From the NCBI GenBank assembly GCA_000196815.1, contig FP929003.1, forward strand, positions 868,001 through 932,000: a stretch of 64,000 bases of DNA, written 5' to 3'. The translations under genes and the position numbers were made by a program. The stretch's first letter is position 1, and every line of letters begins with the position of its first letter. This DNA is from Nitrospira defluvii (GTDB lineage Bacteria; Nitrospirota; Nitrospiria; Nitrospirales; Nitrospiraceae). A model generated the notes under the pieces. It did no database searches. It was given only the letters and a program-made list of their open reading frames with translations, and was not told the origin of the DNA. This document shows, piece by piece, positions 61,628-64,000 of the stretch.

Positions 61628-62746
61628 ATGCGTCTGAGCCGGGCGAGGCGGAGAGGACAGCGGTTGAGGGCTGCGTTGGCGGCGGCGCTGACGATGGTGG
61701 TGTCATCGCCGGGCTGGCTTCCGGCTGCGGAGGGCACGAACGGGCTGTTGATTGCGCAATCTGCCGCGCCGACCGAGCTCAGTCCGGAGGAACAGGCGAC
61801 CATCGCCGTGTTTGAACGCGCCACCCGGTCCGTGGTGTTCATCGCCAACACGGCGATGCAGCGCGATCCCTGGTCGTTCAATCTGTTCGAAGTGCCGCAA
61901 GGCTCGGGGACGGGCTTCGTGTGGAGCCGGCAGGGCCACATCGTCACCAATTATCATGTTATTTACGGCGCGGATGCGATCACGGTCACCTTGGCCGATC
62001 GTACGGAATTCAAAGCAAAAGTCGTGGGCGCCGATCCGGATCACGATCTTGCGGTGCTGCAAATTCAGGCTTCCGAAGCCGCGCTCCAGCCGGTGATCAT
62101 CGGCAATTCCCAGTCGCTGCGTGTCGGTCAGAAGGTGCTGGCCATCGGCAACCCTTTCGGGCTCGACCATACTCTGACCACGGGAGTCGTGAGCGCTCTT
62201 GGCCGTACGATCAAGTCGATGAGCAACCGGACGATCGAAGGTGTGATTCAAACCGATGCGGCGATCAACCCGGGCAACTCCGGGGGACCGCTGCTGGACA
62301 GCGGCGGCCGGTTGATCGGCGTGAATACCCAGATCATGAGTCCGAGCGGTGCGTTTGCCGGCATCGGGTTCGCGGTGCCCGTCGATACGGTCAACCGGAT
62401 CGTGCCTGAATTGATCAAGCATGGAAAGCTGATCCGACCCGGACTGGGCATCTCGCTAGTGCCGGATGCCATGGCCCGGCGTTGGGGTGTCAAAGGCGTG
62501 ATCATCGGAAAGGTCGGCCGGGGGAGTATTGCCGAACGGATCGGGCTGCATGGGGCGCGTGAGACCGGCGGCGGCCGGATCGAGCTGGGCGACATTATTG
62601 TCGCGGTGGACGGCAAGCCGGTCGACACCATCGACGACCTGATGGATCTGATGGAACAGCACAAAGTCGGCGATGAGGTGACGATCGAGTACGTCCGGGG
62701 CAAACGTCGGCTCCAAGTGATCGCGCCGCTGCAGGCGGTCAATTGA
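61628..62746 (+). CDS. HtrA/DegP-family serine protease with one PDZ domain
   Basis: A 372-residue exported protease; ATG 61628 follows the YjbQ stop directly, and a GTG at 61619 is an alternative. After a signal peptide (RAALAAALTMVVSSPGW) the trypsin domain has the triad His110 (TNYHVI), Asp140 (DHDLAVL) and Ser218 (PGNSGGPL). One PDZ domain follows (GLGISLVPDAMARRWGVKGV, GDIIVAVDGKPV). The single PDZ is like DegS, but no N-terminal membrane anchor is sure. It should degrade damaged proteins in the periplasm. Confidence 0.92.
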   Translation: MRLSRARRRGQRLRAALAAALTMVVSSPGWLPAAEGTNGLLIAQSAAPTELSPEEQATIAVFERATRSVVFIANTAMQRDPWSFNLFEVPQGSGTGFVWSRQGHIVTNYHVIYGADAITVTLADRTEFKAKVVGADPDHDLAVLQIQASEAALQPVIIGNSQSLRVGQKVLAIGNPFGLDHTLTTGVVSALGRTIKSMSNRTIEGVIQTDAAINPGNSGGPLLDSGGRLIGVNTQIMSPSGAFAGIGFAVPVDTVNRIVPELIKHGKLIRPGLGISLVPDAMARRWGVKGVIIGKVGRGSIAERIGLHGARETGGGRIELGDIIVAVDGKPVDTIDDLMDLMEQHKVGDEVTIEYVRGKRRLQVIAPLQAVN

Positions 62747-62840
62747 TCTGCGGAGCCGCGGGAGCCGCAGAGGCTACCGCGACAGTGGAGTTGTGCTCTG
62801 TGTTAGGATGACCGGAGTTGGACCAGCCGGAGGAATTGAT

Positions 62841-64000
62841 ATGAGCGACCATCGAAATCCGGATCAGCCAGAGTCGGGCGGGCAACAGTCGCCGCGCCGT
62901 GAGGCCTCTGCCTCGTCTGATCCGATCGAACTGATAGAAGAATGTCTGGCGGCATTTCCGGACGGCGATCCGCGCCAGAAGCTGCTCTATAAATTGCGCC
63001 ATGTGGTGACGGCCCAGTCGGTTGCGAAGGACCGGCGCGACACCGAGTTGAAAAAACTCAACGAGGTGGTGGCCAAGTTGACGGCGCCCGCCAATCGAGT
63101 CGGTCTGCTGCTCGAAGTGCCAGCTGAAACTGTGGCTCGCATCGTCGTCGGAGGGGCGGAGTACTACGCCAACATCGACCCGCGTCTCCCGGTCGAGGAT
63201 CTGAAGATCGGCACGCAAATTCTGGTGAATGAGGCCTATACGGTGATCAAGGCCCTGGGATACGACCGCAACGGACCGGTGCTGAAGGTGGCCGAGGTGT
63301 TGCCGGATGGGCGCATTCGTTTCGAGCAGGATATGGGCCGGCAGGCGTTGATTCTGCAGCGGTCCAGCGATTTACTGGGGGTCGATCTCAAAGCCGGCGA
63401 CGAAGTCCGGATCGAGCCGACACACCGGATCGCCATCGAAAAGTTTGAAAATCGCCAGGCGAGGACGCACCTCCTCGATGAAGTGCCCAGTGTGACGTGG
63501 GAGCAAATCGGCGGGCAGCATCAGGCGATCGAAGCCATCCGGAAAGCCATCGAATATCCGCTGCTCCATGCCGACACGTTCACGAAATATCAATTCACGC
63601 AGCCGAAGGGCTTCCTGCTCTATGGACCGCCTGGTTGCGGTAAGACCTTGATCGGGCAGGCCGCAGCCGCCAGTCTGGCTCAGCTCGTCCGTGAATCACA
63701 GGGGCAGGCTGCTGCGGATGGCAAGTCGAAGAACCCGCCGGTCACGAGCGGCGCGTTCCTGCACATCAAGGGGCCGGAGATTTTGAACATGTGGCTGGGC
63801 GAATCCGAGCGGATCGTCCGCGACCTGTTTGCCAAGGCGCGCGCCAGACGGAAAGAGGGGGCCTTGCCGTTTATCTTCATCGACGAAGCCGAGTCCGTAT
63901 TGGGGACCAGGCGGTCGATGCGGTCGTTCAACATCAACAATACGCTGGTGCCGATGTTCTGCGCCGAAATGGACGGCATCGAGTCGCTGCAGGATGTGGT
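62841..64000 (+). CDS. arc: ARC/Mpa-type proteasomal AAA ATPase, 5' part
   Basis: The gene starts at ATG 62841 (GGAGG nine bases before) and runs off the window after about 386 codons. The N-terminal helix region (about residues 25-80, RRDTELKKLNEVVAKL) is the coiled coil that in Mpa/ARC recognises Pup; then come the OB folds and the AAA+ module with GPPGCGKT at 262-269 and FIDEAE near residue 346. Length, order and KPxGFLLYGPPG-type context fit ARC. Such ATPases unfold pupylated proteins for the 20S proteasome, which some Nitrospira have. The rest of the Pup system should follow downstream. Confidence 0.9.
   Translation, partial: MSDHRNPDQPESGGQQSPRREASASSDPIELIEECLAAFPDGDPRQKLLYKLRHVVTAQSVAKDRRDTELKKLNEVVAKLTAPANRVGLLLEVPAETVARIVVGGAEYYANIDPRLPVEDLKIGTQILVNEAYTVIKALGYDRNGPVLKVAEVLPDGRIRFEQDMGRQALILQRSSDLLGVDLKAGDEVRIEPTHRIAIEKFENRQARTHLLDEVPSVTWEQIGGQHQAIEAIRKAIEYPLLHADTFTKYQFTQPKGFLLYGPPGCGKTLIGQAAAASLAQLVRESQGQAAADGKSKNPPVTSGAFLHIKGPEILNMWLGESERIVRDLFAKARARRKEGALPFIFIDEAESVLGTRRSMRSFNINNTLVPMFCAEMDGIESLQDV

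Noticed and set aside
1-64000. CRISPR arrays, rRNA genes, replication origin
   Set aside because: No regularly spaced repeats, no rRNA-like stretches and no DnaA-box cluster were noticed on reading.

Overview
The window looks like a Nitrospira-type genome (Nitrospirota). The strongest pointers are an eleven-gene respiratory operon that mixes Rieske/cytochrome b subunits with two cytochrome bd-like subunits, many c-type cytochromes and an NxrC-like heme protein. An ARC-type proteasomal AAA ATPase and a hopanoid gene (hpnH) agree with this. Most of the DNA is GC-rich; parts of the 18-38 kb segment are visibly richer in A+T. The species assignment is an inference from gene content.

Layout. 1-3 kb: end of a Wzz-like chain-length protein, hpnH and two unknown proteins, closed by a strong terminator at 3119-3169. 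3.2-14.7 kb: the respiratory operon on the + strand (lipoprotein cytochrome c, bd-like I, cytochrome c, PRC-Rieske, cytochrome b, membrane protein, bd-like II, two cytochromes c, NxrC-like protein, diheme cytochrome c). 14.7-17.7 kb: a UbiA prenyltransferase and a lipoprotein with a caspase-like domain that lacks both catalytic residues.

17.87-38.2 kb: a genomic island. An intact tRNA-Thr(CGT) at its left end and a 49-bp exact copy of the tRNA 3' end at its right end delimit about 20.3 kb. It carries a decayed AP2-like gene, a Trypco2-like lipoprotein plus trypsin-like protease pair, an IS3-family element with a broken transposase, a four-gene operon of exported proteins including a ClpP-like protein, an IS21 remnant, a large beta-helix membrane protein, and a lanthipeptide-type cluster: a precursor-like peptide with an IDALQ leader motif, a lyase-kinase-cyclase synthetase (LanL/LanKC type), a PhyH dioxygenase and a TauD dioxygenase, with an unrecognised 572-residue protein next to them. 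No integrase is visible.

38.2-42.5 kb: small envelope proteins and a NarL-type two-component system with an extra stand-alone dimerization/phosphoacceptor domain. 42.8-47.8 kb: a 1105-residue protein with membrane and glycosidase-like halves, and a GT87-type glycosyltransferase. 47.9-51.8 kb: a dedicated sortase system (OmpA-like protein, VIT/VWA target ending in LPRTA, sortase) with a candidate sigma-54 promoter. 52.1-60.2 kb: a secreted protein, a methyltransferase, a CHASE2/sigma-54 activator that could drive that promoter, and a four-gene operon (exported protein, HIT, membrane protein, TPR/Sel1). 60.3-64 kb: HD-domain protein, YjbQ, HtrA-like protease and the start of the ARC ATPase, which runs off the window.
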